Source of the DNA: Tenodera sinensis
Lineage: Eukaryota; Arthropoda; Insecta; Mantodea; Mantidae
DNA: 64,000 nucleotides
Reading direction: 5' to 3'
Assembly (NCBI GenBank): GCA_030765045.1
Contig: CM060965.1
Span: forward strand, 153,902,374 to 153,966,373
Part shown: positions 10,590 through 21,489 of the stretch, piece by piece
Position numbering within the stretch: position 1 is the stretch's first letter
How the letters are laid out: each line of letters starts with the position of its first letter
Notes under the pieces: model-generated
The model's database searches: none
Seen by the model: only the letters and a program-made list of their open reading frames with translations
What the model was told of the DNA's origin: nothing
Made by a program: the position numbers and the translations under genes

Positions 10590-10690
10590 TACTCTGCAAT
10601 CAGATTTGGTTTGGTTTGGGTTTGGTTTAAGGGCGCTCAACTTCTAGGTCATCAGCGCTCTTAAAAAATTCATAGCAATAGCCAGATATA
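10590..10690 (+). repeat. Short dispersed-repeat-like segment
   Basis: A run of TTTGGTTTGG units leads into GGGCGCTCAACTTCTAGGTC and ATCAGCGCTC. It resembles an abundant polyneopteran repeat as I remember it, and I could not verify that. Confidence 0.4.
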
Positions 10691-10699
10691 AATTTTACT

Positions 10700-11385
10700 C
10701 AAAAATAAAAATATTAGTAAGAAGGAAACTATACACAAAAAGCAAAAACAGTGGTAATAGCCAGATATCAATGTGATAAAAATGTCAAAAAGCATAAAAA
10801 GAGATCTAACATTTCAAATCTTGAAACTCAGCTAAAAATCTAAAAGCTATCAACCGCTGTTTTGTCGTCCGCTAACACCTCTGCAAGTCTGGCAGGCAGC
10901 TGCCTGCAATCAGAGCTTCTAGTTCCGAAGCTTTCATAACAATATATTTTTATTCCTTTCGATTTAAATTGACAATGACATTATATCCCAGCACCTTCCA
11001 ACCGGTATAGCTCGCGAGCCACATATGATAATGTGTAACCTTTGTGTACATTTTCGCCTTAGATTTGGTTTAAATAAATGCATAGACAGATATTACTAAA
11101 ATTATCATCAACTCAAACACAAGTTAGGGATATAAAGCCGATAGCAGCTTCCGTAGAAGTGCCTGATAATGCAGTATCGCGACTTTATATCACAATATTT
11201 TATGGTTCGAAGAAGTAGTTTTATAACGCAGTAGAACCTGATTAAAATATAATGTAATTAAACCTTATCTTAATTAAAATAGTTTAACTTGTGTTGAGTT
11301 TCTGTGTTTATTAATACACACTGGACATTACAGTACTGCCTTCCAATAAGAAATTAAGTAAATGTTGTGCTCTAAAGGTAAGGGC
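10700..11385. other. AT-rich DNA, nothing recognised
   Basis: No coding or repeat match was recognised. Confidence 0.4.
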
Positions 11386-11389
11386 CGTG

Positions 11390-11800
11390 TTATGCAATAT
11401 TTACATTCTCTAAGGCGTACTAGCAGTAAGTGTTGCACTAAAATATTTTCACCGGAAACATTTTTGGAGCCTTCTTCAACACAAAAAAGCATTTTCATAA
11501 AAATATCTCTTTATATGTGCTCGTATATATTTTTAAATATGTGTGAACAGAATAACTCACAAACCAAAAGTCCAATAAATACCAAATTAGGGAGTTAAGT
11601 TCAATATCTTCCAATGATGCAACACGATGGTTTTCACCAGAAGTCCCCTGTCCCAAACTACCCCTTACATGTAAAATATTTAATTCTTTTTAATTTTTCC
11701 AAAAATGTCATTAACGATTTCGAATAACATAGATTACATTTCACATATTTACATACAAATCAAATGTTTACTTTTAATTTTCTGAATAAACTTCGTGTAA
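11390..11800 (+). repeat. Repeat B, head-half copy
   Basis: It has ATTTTCACCGGAAACATTTTTGGAGCC (11442-11468), AATATCTTCCAATGATGC (11603-11620) and TTCCAAAAATGTCATTAACGATTT (11696-11719), in family order. Confidence 0.65.
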
Positions 11801-12164
11801 CGGTTAAAGTAAGAAATAAACAAAACACGCATAAACAAAAAATGTACACCACTTTAAAACTCGCGTATTATTTAAAACAATATTCTCTATAGCATGAGCC
11901 ATTTCCAATATATCGGTTATTAACAATTGTTCTCAACAATTTTGCCAGTTTTTAAAGTACTGTCGCTATTCAAATTTTTGCACACAATGTCGCAGTGAGA
12001 GTATCGAATTTCAAGGCCAGCATATATCGAATAGTTTTTAAACATCTGACTGTTCACTTGACTCCTCTACCCTCCCTTGAACCTACTACGAAATTATCAT
12101 TAAACTACTTCTGCAATGGTTTTTTTTGTATGTTTAACGCCCGCTTTTACTACTACGGCACCGC

Positions 12165-12365
12165 AGGTGGTGACACTAATGATACATGGAATGAAGTTGG
12201 AGCACTGGTGGAATGGGTTGGCGGGAGAAACTGGAGAACCCGGGGGAAACCCGCCCCAGCGAGTCTTCGTCCACTACGAATCGCACATGTAGTTGCCTGG
12301 GATCGAACCCGGGCCGCTTTGGTGAGAAGTGAATGGTCTAACCACTCGGATACGGTGCGGCCGTC
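12165..12365 (-). mobile_element. tRNA-derived SINE-A, copy 1
   Basis: The minus strand starts with a tRNA-like head (CGAGTGGTTAGACC for the A box, GGGTTCGATCCC for the B box at about 12300-12312). It continues into the family core GTGGACGAAG and GGGTTCTCCAGTTTCTCCC. The core is shared with copies at 42.1, 49.1 and 53.6 kb, but the tail diverges. Confidence 0.8.
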
Positions 12366-12479
12366 ACTTAACACACTGTATTGCATACAATTTTTGGGAG
12401 ATAATTAGTAATTTAATACCTATAGTGTGTGAATGAAATATGAAATACTAACCTTGAAAGATAACATTCATCTTTCCAT

Positions 12480-13030
12480 GGTGTTTTGATGGTTGAACTT
12501 AATTAAATTAGCATTTACTAACTATAACATCTTTCGTATATCTCTTTAGATTTTTCAGACATGAGCCTATTTTCCAATTTTCTTCGATTTCAGAATCAAT
12601 ACACTCGTTCAAGTTAGGCTCCACGATTTCTGTGGATAATTATTGATTTGAGCACGGCCTACTCTGTTTATCTCGTGGAACGTGTATTAAAATTCAGTGA
12701 CTTTCTGCATATCTTCGGTATGCATTACAACAAAAATTGAACTGATTCCAGTGGTTCATTCTTTTAAATTATAAGGTATGCAATATAAATATGACGACAA
12801 TAATTGAAGTGGTAAAATCAACAGGTATCTTTGATTATATTTTGTGCCCGTATTACATAAAATATTGTAAGTTTAAGTGTGTGAAAATGCTAGCGGCCTA
12901 GGCTTTAAGAGTACGTAATATAAGAGGTTAGGTTAAGTGGGTAGATGTAAATATGGGATAATTCATTTAGCTGCAATGTTTAACATAAGCGGAAAGACCA
13001 TGAAATCGTACTATCTCCCAGAAAGGTTTA
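12480..13030. repeat. Dispersed repeat F, copy 1
   Basis: It aligns with 32490-32960 over about 500 bp. Shared blocks include CTCTTTAGATTTTTCAG, GAGCACGGCCT, AGTGACTTTCTGCATATCTT and GTGTGAAAATGCTAG, and both end near CCATGAAATC and TACTATCTCCC. No protein is recognised. The class is unknown, possibly a non-autonomous DNA element or a LINE 3' end. Confidence 0.75.
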
Positions 13031-13199
13031 TTTTGATTAGCTTTAAGTGAGTAAAGTGTTTGGAGAACATTGGATGAGGGTAGCAGGAGATAGAATGATG
13101 GAAATAAACTGTATTGAATTTAAATTAAACTAACGTATTCTCTAGTAAATAACCAAATAGAACATAACCTACAGGAAAATGACCTTACAGGAACTAGCT

Positions 13200-13290
13200 C
13201 AGCCTATGAGTACCATTGAGCTAGCCATACCGTGGTAGGAGGCCCTTGCCCCAAGGGATGTTATGGGCTATCTTTATCTTAGAAAAATAA
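13200..13290. repeat. Short repeat E, copy 1
   Basis: GAGCTAGCC, ACCG, GGTAGGAGGCCCTTGCC and a following GGGCTATCTTTAT block match 27730-27805 with a few changes. Confidence 0.5.
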
Positions 13291-13584
13291 TCTACATAAA
13301 ATAAATGAATAGGTGAAGATAGACGTGTGAGTTTAACATACTATATTTTTAAATATAAGAAACTACTAAGGTATTATAAAGTAACAGATTTTACGTATTT
13401 AATAATTATAATAAGTAGTAAAATAACATATTCTATATTAATAACACTCAAATGCTTTGCATCTCCAAGTATGTTTTGAATTGTAGGACATATACAAAGT
13501 CGAAACAGACGAATTCTTCTAAATCTAGCGACAGGAAGCTAATCTGCAATATGTTAGCATTATAGTATCTTACGTCAAATGAGG

Positions 13585-13855
13585 TCAGTAAATCAATGTG
13601 TAAGACAAGGGTGTATATTGTGACCCACTCCTTTTAACATTTATTTGGACGATACCCTAAATAGATGGAAAGCGGATGTACATCACGTGAACTGAAATCA
13701 AAATTTTAGTATATGCAAACGACCTCGTAATTAAACAAGATTCGGAGGAAAAGCTTAAAAACGGGTTAATAATTATATCAAATTGTAAAGGATTACAACT
13801 TAGAAATCTCTATTTCTGAAACTGAAATCATAGCATTCCAGGATAATACATTCCT
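13585..13855 (+). pseudogene. Non-LTR retrotransposon reverse transcriptase fragment, 5' part
   Basis: Translation gives CVRQGCIL, then a stop, then FNIYLDDTLNRWKADVHH. After a frame shift it gives ILVYANDLVIKQDSEEKL. These correspond to the RT palm motifs. The catalytic YADD-type motif reads YAND (13712-13723), so a catalytic aspartate is lost. Stops and shifts confirm a dead copy. The frame resumes at 14800 after an inserted DNA transposon. Confidence 0.85.
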
Positions 13856-13858
13856 GTA

Positions 13859-14790
13859 CAGGGTTGCCAACATTTAAAAGTAAAATTATCGTACCAGCCA
13901 CTCAAAATTATAGATTTGGATTCAAAATTATCTTACATCATAAAGCAACCGCTACAGCAATAAAAATATCAGTATAATACTTATGAAAATATAAGAGTAA
14001 TGATGTTTATTATATCCACTTACAAGATTGATGACCTCAAAAATATTACAACTTTAGCACTTATGTTTCTCGCACTATTCATCTGAAAGTTCAGCTTCCT
14101 CAACCGTTGCAGCATTGAACAAATTTGTTGTTGAGATAAACCTTAACATCTTCTCGGTGACTTGCAGATTTTAAGATCTACCACGTTCTTTCATAAGTTG
14201 AGGCGGCAAAATGAGTTCATTTACCGTATCTAGTACCAATCTGTTCTAACTTTGGTTTTTATTAAACCCAGTTTAGAAAAAAAAAAAAAAAAAAACTCTT
14301 TCACAAGAAGTGCTTCTGTAGGGCAAGGAAACCTCTGATAATCCAAAGGCCGCTAGTTCTTTGAAATCAGTACTTCCACCAAGGTGACATGTTTAACAGC
14401 ACTCCAGAAACTGTCAGGTTCAGGCATGTTCTTTATTTCACACAGAATAGCACGTATTCCGAGTTTTCTACATTGATCGTCAATTTTCTGAATAGTGCCT
14501 TCTTCATTGAGATTATCAGACCTGGGCACACTGGCAATAAGAGGATAAAGGGTAGCAGGCTTAGTAGCTATGAGGTGGAGACAGACAATGAGGACAAAAG
14601 TGGTGTTATTTGTAATTAGTTTCACTTCGCTGGAGTGACAAACCAGTGAAAATGATATTTCGCCGATATCGAACTATCATACATTCAAATTATTGTACAT
14701 CCCCATAATTATCGTACGGGTTGACAATCATCGTACAAACATTAAAATTATCGTATGCCCCCATAATTATCGTACGAGTTGGCAACCCTG
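13859..14790 (-). mobile_element. hAT-like DNA transposon, internally deleted, nested in a LINE
   Basis: The element is bounded by perfect 13-bp terminal inverted repeats CAGGGTTGCCAAC (13859-13871) and its complement (14778-14790). Flanks share TTCCT on both sides, which could be the remnant of an 8-bp duplication. Near both ends a subterminal motif of the type AATTATCGTAC recurs (about 13886-13897, 14705-14716, 14727-14736, 14743-14754 and 14764-14775), as in hAT elements that bind transposase at subterminal repeats. Inside is a transposase C-terminal remnant on the minus strand. The N-terminal two-thirds are missing. Confidence 0.85.
14080..14625 (-). pseudogene. hAT transposase C-terminal remnant
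   Basis: A minus-strand frame at 14353-14625 gives TKPATLYPLIASVP, IQKIDDQCRKLG and PEPDSFWSAVKHV. The next frame gives FKELAAFGLSEVSLPY, then CERVF followed by a poly-T slip (poly-A on + at 14277-14296), then LGLIKTKVR. The CERVF-x-KxKxR arrangement is typical of the hAT C-terminal dimerisation (hATC) domain. At least two frame shifts and stops make it a pseudogene. It sits inside the TIR-bounded element. Confidence 0.75.
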
Positions 14791-14799
14791 TTCCTCCTA

Positions 14800-15190
14800 A
14801 GATATCCTGCAAGAGAAAAATTAATTAGGACATAAATGTCTGAAACAAGTACAACGTTTAAATTATTTAGGCTGCGATATTACTTATCATTTTGATCAAG
14901 ACATTTCAAACAAATAAACAGATATCAAATGATTTGTGGAGCAATTAAAAGAACATTAAGAACAACTCCAATAGATGAAGTTCTATAAAGTAATTGCCAG
15001 CAGTACTGGCCTTGACCTAATATGCCAGTGAGTCTTGGATATTAAAGAAAACATTATAGTCCTATTTCGGCGTCGTAAATGAGATTTCTTAGATCAGTGT
15101 TAGGGTATACAAAAGTGGATAGAATAAAAAATAAAAAATTATATATGTATGAAAACAGAGACGTAAGAAGATACAAAACATCCTTTAAAA
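14800..15190 (+). pseudogene. Non-LTR retrotransposon fragment, 3' part of the split copy
   Basis: Translation, with frame shifts, gives FKYLGCDI-like sequence, then QDISNKINRYQMICGAIKRT. After a gap comes MRFLRSVLGYTKVDRIKN (15079-15130). These are post-RT thumb and C-terminal segments common in insect LINE ORF2. The order continues exactly from the fragment ending at 13855, so the two were one copy before the hAT insertion. Confidence 0.8.
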
Positions 15191-15804
15191 TGTCTGTCCA
15201 AACGAGCAGTTTCTTGTCCATGGGAAGCGAAAGATTGAGATGCCAATTTCACATTTCCCCTCACTCCTCTTTATTTGCTGTGGTGTTTGTTCACATAGGA
15301 CTTAAACTTTACTTAACACTTTTCATTCCTCGTGTTTTGGTCATTTTATATGTGTACCGTTGTATGAAGTGTTCCGCTGTCTCAACGTCAGGGAACCTCT
15401 GAACACCCCCCAGTGGAGTAAATTGGGGTTCCTGTGCGGTTCTCCCTAGGGGTAAACTCCAATTGCTAATGTCATGGCTAATATATAGTTTGTTTCGCGC
15501 ACTTTGCATCCATTTAACTAGTTCAAAGTTTACTGGGCCACATTGAGCATATTCTTCTGTGGGAGTATTCCAGTTAGTTGTGTACTCGACTTGCTGCTCT
15601 TAGTACATCATGGCATTCAAGTAAAACTACGTACATTAGGTTGTATTTACAGAAGGTAAGTGACAGCTTCGTCCACGCGAGCGTATTCATGGAAAACACT
15701 TACGTCAATCCTGACCTTGATTTTCAAAATGTATCAATCAATTGTCTCATAACTACTTGCGTGTGTTTCCTGGGATTTACAGCTAGGCAGGCCGAATGTT
15801 AAGT

Positions 15805-15935
15805 TAATTTTTAAACACCGTATCACCTGCCAACCGTGTGAAGGTCCGGGGTTCGACTCGCGGCTGGGAGGTAAGAATTTTTCTCTAGTCAGAGTTTGGA
15901 AGTATGGTTAGGAGTGTAAATGTGTATATCAGTGA
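15805..15935 (+). mobile_element. tRNA-derived SINE-C, copy 1
   Basis: A B box-like GGGGTTCGACTCG (15850-15862) is followed by GGCTGGGAGGTAAGAATTTTT and CAGAGTTTGGAAGT. The same post-tRNA body occurs at 56940-57000. Confidence 0.6.
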
Positions 15936-16735
15936 TGTCCAACCTTGTCTCTTTGGACATGCTTACTAAATAGCTGCTATTCCCCATCTCCTCTTTCAGT
16001 CGGAGCTTGAATCAGCCTGAGGCGTGTAGTCTCACTCACTCTATATCCTGTACAGTATCCATGGTAGTTTCTAAGTCATAACTTAAATTTTCTGGGAATG
16101 TTGTCAGAAGGCCTCTTCATTCTAGATGATTTTAATGATTTTTTTGTCTTTTGAGCGAAGCATTTCGGAGATGTTCTTTATTATTTGTTTGAATTTTCTA
16201 ATACTTATACTTTTCTCAAATAGGAACATGTTATTCTTTTTATCTCTTGACCTTGCAAAGAAAACGGAATTTCAAAGGCATCGTATAGCAAGCACCTCTT
16301 ACACATTTCACCATCGCTTAAAGACTACTGTATTCCTATATTTCCCTTGCACCTAGAAGAAAATTAGCAATAAAATAATTTCTGCAAATGTTTATGTTGA
16401 TTACTACGTAATAGATAGATAAACAACCATTTGCAAGGATAGTGTGCATAAGGGTGAGTATAGCTGTACATATATTTGTGAACAGAGTTTCTTCAAATTG
16501 AACTATACTGAAAGTCTGTAAAGCAATAGGTTGTACGACGATCACTTGGTGTATCTTCTAAGGCTATGCACTTCAACTTTGTTGCCGAATATTGATAGAA
16601 GGAAGTCATTAATGAACAGATGTTTATCATATAAGAAAGTGCTTTCGTAAATCAAACGCAACGCACATAACAAACCCGCCACTGCAATGCAACACACGTC
16701 CAAGTGTTAAAGAGTGCCAAAATCTGCCTGTAGTG
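15936..16735 (+). repeat. Dispersed repeat C, copy 1
   Basis: It matches 21490-22420 and 41790-43080 throughout. The shared head is around AGTGATGTCC and CTTGTCTCTTTGG, with a central GACCTTGCAAAGAAAACGG and a tail ATCACTTGGTGTATCTTCTAAG. The central part is also homologous to the 3' half of repeat B, so B and C are two forms of one larger element family. Confidence 0.75.
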
Positions 16736-16739
16736 GAAG

Positions 16740-17700
16740 GAAATAAATCCAATCTCCGCTCTTTTGCAAACGTTGGAAATCGCTGGTGTATGTGATCTAA
16801 TGTACAAAAAAACTCAGACTCAAAACTCACTGTATACTAGTTAGCAGCATTGCCTGTGGGAAATATGTATGTTCCAAAGGATTGGCTACCGATATGACCA
16901 TAGAAGTTAAACAGAACAATTTAACCAACTGGCATAAACAAGTACATGAGTTCAGTAAGGTTGATCGCAACATTATGAGAAAAGAAATATGTGTCTCACT
17001 CGCACAATTACAACTTTACATAATTCCTTACAGTTATAGATGATAATGTTTTGAAACTCCTATCTGGTGCAAAGTGCTTCTGAAGGCCTGCATTATATTT
17101 TAATTTTCCCCTAACTGTGTACCACTCTTTTATATCTTTAGAATATGTGATAGAATGTGAAATTCGCACAGAATGTGAACATTTTACTGAAAGTCTTGTA
17201 TAAATAAAAAAGAGTTGCAAATCACGGGCTCTTTAACAAATTAAAATGTGAAACCAAAGTGTAAAACTTGTATCTTATTGAACACGTTCCATGAACAGAA
17301 GTTTTAGTAGTAGTGTGCGAGAAAATCCGATTAATATCTCCCTTCCCCAAGGGTTAGTAAGCTTGTTGATCCTGTCCCTGTCAACCAGCACTGTCACTGA
17401 TTTGAAATATTTTAGCGAAGCCAAAAGAAATATCCCATTTTTTATTCCTAACGTGCTATAAATAAAGTTACAGTCCTTAAATTCTATTGACTGTTAACCG
17501 CAAATACTCAGAGTTTTATCAGGTAGATTTGCAATGTGTTTGGCATCCTACCAACAGCATAAATGTTGAAATATATTTCAGTGAAAAATTTTAATTGTGA
17601 CAGCAGAACCCGAATGATTGAACAAAATGTTGAGTACGTTGTATGATTTCATTGAAAATCCTTATCAGTGTTACCGATTCATGAAGTTGCATACTTTGAG
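16740..17700. other. AT-rich DNA, nothing recognised
   Basis: No coding, repeat or RNA match was recognised. Confidence 0.4.
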
Positions 17701-17713
17701 CTAATTGTGTGTT

Positions 17714-17890
<177 letters not shown>

Positions 17891-18435
17891 GCATTAGTAT
17901 AAACTGGTTTTTCGTATTACACTTTAACCTATATGAATTTGTTGCATCTTACCTGTGTTGCTTTAAACTATAAGAATTTTAGAATAAATGCAGAATGTTC
18001 GTATGAATTTTATCTTAGTATTGAAGGTTCATTAACTTTATTATAATTTCAGATTAATTTGTCTTCAAAACACAGCCTGTTTATCAGAATTAAGCTACAT
18101 TTTATATTTTTATTGTATAAACCTACATAATGCTAAATGTACAAATAAAAATGCTGAAAAACTCCAACTTTAATTATAAAATCTGCTGATGTCAACATTT
18201 ATGTTGTGACTTTTAGTTTAGAAAGCAATTAGATAAATGGTAGAGTACAATATCAATTCTCGAAAATAAAGAATTGGCTTTCTTGTGAAAGTAATTGTGG
18301 AGATAATGAACATATTAATGTCTTGAGGCAATTTGTTTACTCCAATGTATAGTTTTACAATAACTTTCTTCACTCTTCTTAGAGTTCTCCCTCTAATGCG
18401 CTGCTGCAAAGCAAGGCATTACTTTCATTACCTTT
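17891..18435. other. AT-rich DNA, nothing recognised
   Basis: No coding or repeat match was recognised. Confidence 0.4.
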
Positions 18436-18439
18436 TACT

Positions 18440-18560
18440 TATTGTAACTTCCTAGGTAGAGGAGGTTTTGTAGTCCACCCAATAATTTAACATCGAGGTT
18501 TCACACATTAAAACACATTTGTGGTCGTGTGTATCTGTATCAGTGTAAGTAAAAATAAGT
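18440..18560 (+). repeat. Repeat B, head fragment
   Basis: CCTAGGTAGAGGAGGTTTTG (18451-18470), a GAGGTTTCAC block and a TG-rich run resemble the family head. A further part with the AAGATTTTCAAGAAAAATTC block follows at 19190-19460. Confidence 0.5.
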
Positions 18561-19184
18561 TTCATAGTCCTGACAGAAAACTTTTTAAGGGAATCTAGGA
18601 CCAACTATATGATTTTCTACAATTTTTTATTCAGTCTTTTTTAATTGTTGTTAATTGGCTACTCTCATTCTAAATATCATACTGTATAAACTTCATCATT
18701 GATGGACTAGTTTTCCAGCAATGGGCTACTTTCTATTTTTCACATTGCGATATTTGAAAGATAAGAAATACTCCTTGTAGTACAAATATTCCTTTTCGTC
18801 AGTGTCACTTTGTCATATTAATATTTGAACTCCTAAGAGATCACTCTAGAATGATTTTTATTTCGTGCTTTAATAGCAAGATATGAATTATAATCAATAA
18901 CGCAAATTTAGCGGCCTAAAAAGTAAAAATTTTTGGATGAATAGCACACAACTGTGCCTAAGTTTTACATTGTATCTCAAAATGGATTCTACAACTTTTT
19001 TAGATTTTTCCAGAGCACAATTAGAGCAATTGTGCCAAGTTTTATGAAAAACTGCAGAAAAATATACTGCATGGGCTATTTCAAATATCGAAAAATGTTC
19101 TGGGAAAACCAATTTTGTATTCTAAAACCTACTAAAGCCTAATGTACCTGGTGCCAGAGCCCTTTAACACGTTTAAATGTTCAT

Positions 19185-19465
19185 TTTTGTAGAAATCTAA
19201 AAATAAAAAATATTGGCCACCTCTTAGGGAAAAATAAAAAAATCTGTCTTAGGTGCTCTTGAGCATACCAAGGGAAGATTTTCAAGAAAAATTCACCCAC
19301 TTCAAACTATTCTTTACAAGTAATCTTTCTTATTTTTCAAAAATTGTCGCAGCGATTTGGATTGAAATACGGTATGATTACATATCTGCATTGCTCTCGT
19401 AATGAAATCTTTATTTTGAATATTCTATGAATATCCTGTGTAATTAGTTGCTATTCTCAGCTACA
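19185..19465 (+). repeat. Repeat B, middle fragment
   Basis: It contains AAGATTTTCAAGAAAAATTCACCCACTTC (19275-19303), TTTTCAAAAATTGTCGCAGCGATTT and CTCGTAATGAAAT, in family order. It may be the other half of the copy starting at 18440, separated by about 620 bp of unknown sequence. Confidence 0.55.
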
Positions 19466-20125
19466 AAAGAGACAGTTCTCTTCTTAAAAAAGAATGGCAT
19501 CGCAAAAAAATGTATAGTTCATTAAAGTACGCAATTTAGATATTTCTCTTTCCTACGCTCAGCTTTTTTGAGGTATTACTTCATGGGCATAATCTTATGG
19601 AAGATTATTTTACTTTGCAAAATGACTTCCGATAAACATTTTAACGTGCAGGTGTTACGTATGTATTGCGGAATTTGAAATTATCTCTAGGCAGAATTTT
19701 AATGGCAATAACGCAACTTTGACAGAAGAATACTTTTTAATTACTGATACATTACTTAAAATATATCTGCGAAATTGTAACGGTAATAATACGTGCTTCT
19801 CCAACAAGAAAAACTAACGTAGCTTACTCTCGTGTAGTTCAGCGTGGTAAGCGTAAACATTCTATTTTATATTGAAAGGGATTCATAAGGTTTCTATTCT
19901 ATTACTCAATATTTCTGTGGTTCAATTCTACTTGCAGCATATACGTAGTCCGTTGGCGTGAAAACTGGGTAGCTAGGTTTACAAACGATGGCAGTTGTCT
20001 GAAGGGGAAAATAAACTAGAAGGAGAGGAAATTGTGTGGACAAAAGTGATTTATTCAATTCAGCTAGCTGCTTCCTACAAAGTAGAACAAGGGAGGACAG
20101 GTTTTATAAGCACAACAAAAACGTT
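19466..20125. other. AT-rich DNA, nothing recognised
   Basis: No supported feature was seen. Confidence 0.4.
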
Positions 20126-20130
20126 TCCTA

Positions 20131-20498
20131 ATGGGTATTTCGACAGTAAATATGGAATGCAAGTATAACGGAGAGGATTCCACACAAAAACCTTATGTAA
20201 GTTATTCGACCGCAAACCTCGAGAGGGAGGAGATGAGAATGGCGCACGAGTGTGTCATAAACCAGGCGCAGGAAGGTACAAGTCACCATGTTGAGTCCCT
20301 AATAAGCGCTGCAAACTGGGGTCCCGGGCGACCACAACGCCACCCGTACGCCCAGAACAGCACTAACCGCCAGCACCATCGCACGATTCTTTCGACCCTC
20401 AGCCACCAGCCTCGTGTGTCAGGCGATTACAACGCCACCCATCAATGGAGAACACCACAAAAATCTCGCAAAGTTCCCACACCGCAGCGACAACGCGC
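20131..20498 (+). other. GC-richer segment with a 128-codon open frame
   Basis: The frame continues to 20517. Its second half is rich in P, H, R and Q, as expected of a GC-rich repeat read out of frame. No domain is recognised and a tRNA-like SINE abuts it. Probably repeat-derived. Confidence 0.25.
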
Positions 20499-20499
20499 C

Positions 20500-20700
20500 C
20501 ATCGCCAACAATGCTAATCCTGAAAGACTGGGTTGAAAAAAAGGTGAAGTGACATCGAGGGACGGGGAATTTGTGGGATGTAATTATCCTTCTCAGCATT
20601 GCGTTGGTGACACGGGAAAGCTCCAAAAAGAACCAATGGGTCAGTAAGGTCGGCCGCAGGAACTGAACCCATGACCACGGAGCCATCTCGCTCGACAAGT
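20500..20700 (-). mobile_element. Probable tRNA-derived SINE (family E)
   Basis: The minus strand near 20690-20640 reads GAGATGGCTCCGTGGTCATG then GGGTTCAGTTCCTGC. This is a tRNA-like head with an imperfect B box. The body runs to lower coordinates. Confidence 0.5.
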
Positions 20701-20746
20701 ACGTTCCGTTTAGATTATGATTATTAACGTTTATGTTAAAGTATTA

Positions 20747-21075
20747 AACCCCAACGCAACAGCCCAGCAAACGCCAAGACTTGCCGCCCAGCCGCTGCGT
20801 CCTCTACCTCTGCCTACTACAGGCGTCATTGGTGGGGTGCAGTACTGCAGCGTGGTACATGGTCAGCGTCCTGAGCCTTCAGTCAGTTATGCGGCCTTCT
20901 TGACCTGAAGCCACTACCTCTCCATCAAGTAGCTCTCCCAGGGACCCAACGAGGCTGAGTGCACCTCGTACCAGATCTCCCAGTGGGGGAAAAATCCCCA
21001 TGCTGGTACCGGGATCGAACCCGGGCCCTCCGTGCCAGAGACAAGCGCGCTACCAACTGCGCTACTGAGGCGATC
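20747..21075 (-). mobile_element. tRNA-derived SINE-D with a 14-bp target-site duplication
   Basis: The minus strand begins GCCTCAGTAGCGCAGTTGGT with a perfect A box, and GGTTCGATCCC is a perfect B box (rc at 21008-21018). The body of about 250 bp follows. Identical 14-bp direct repeats ATGTTAAAGTATTA flank it at 20733-20746 and 21076-21089. This is the signature of target-primed reverse transcription by a partner LINE. The insertion is relatively recent, since the duplication is perfect. Confidence 0.9.
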
Positions 21076-21489
21076 ATGTTAAAGTATTATGTATAAATAT
21101 TTGTTAAAGAATCTGTGTATAAATCAATTAATATAACTAAGTGCAATAGGCCGTGATGTTGAAACATTTAAACAATTAAAACATTGCGTTCTTGGGATGA
21201 GGAATTAAAGTTACAAAAAGTGGGCGGGGCATCTGAAGCATGGTCAGTTAAAGAAAACATCTGCAGTATTCAGTTGCACCGATTTGATGTGCACGTGTAC
21301 GTTCCTGTTATCAACTTTCTCTTCTCTCCGCTCTGATCGCTAGCCATGATGACGTTACGCATTGCCAACAGAACAGTGATGCCTTCCTTCAAGTGCACTC
21401 ATATCGTAGCTGACTAGTATAATGTGTAATGTGATCTAACTTCGCAGCAATATCTCAACTACAGCCGTTGTCATGTCACTGAGTTACCC

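Noticed and set aside
12925..12945. Telomeric TTAGG repeats (also CCTAA near 57342)
   Set aside because: Only two units each, expected by chance in AT-rich DNA.
20131..20517. 128-codon frame as a gene
   Set aside because: GC-rich repeat composition, next to tRNA-like SINEs, no domain or splice support.
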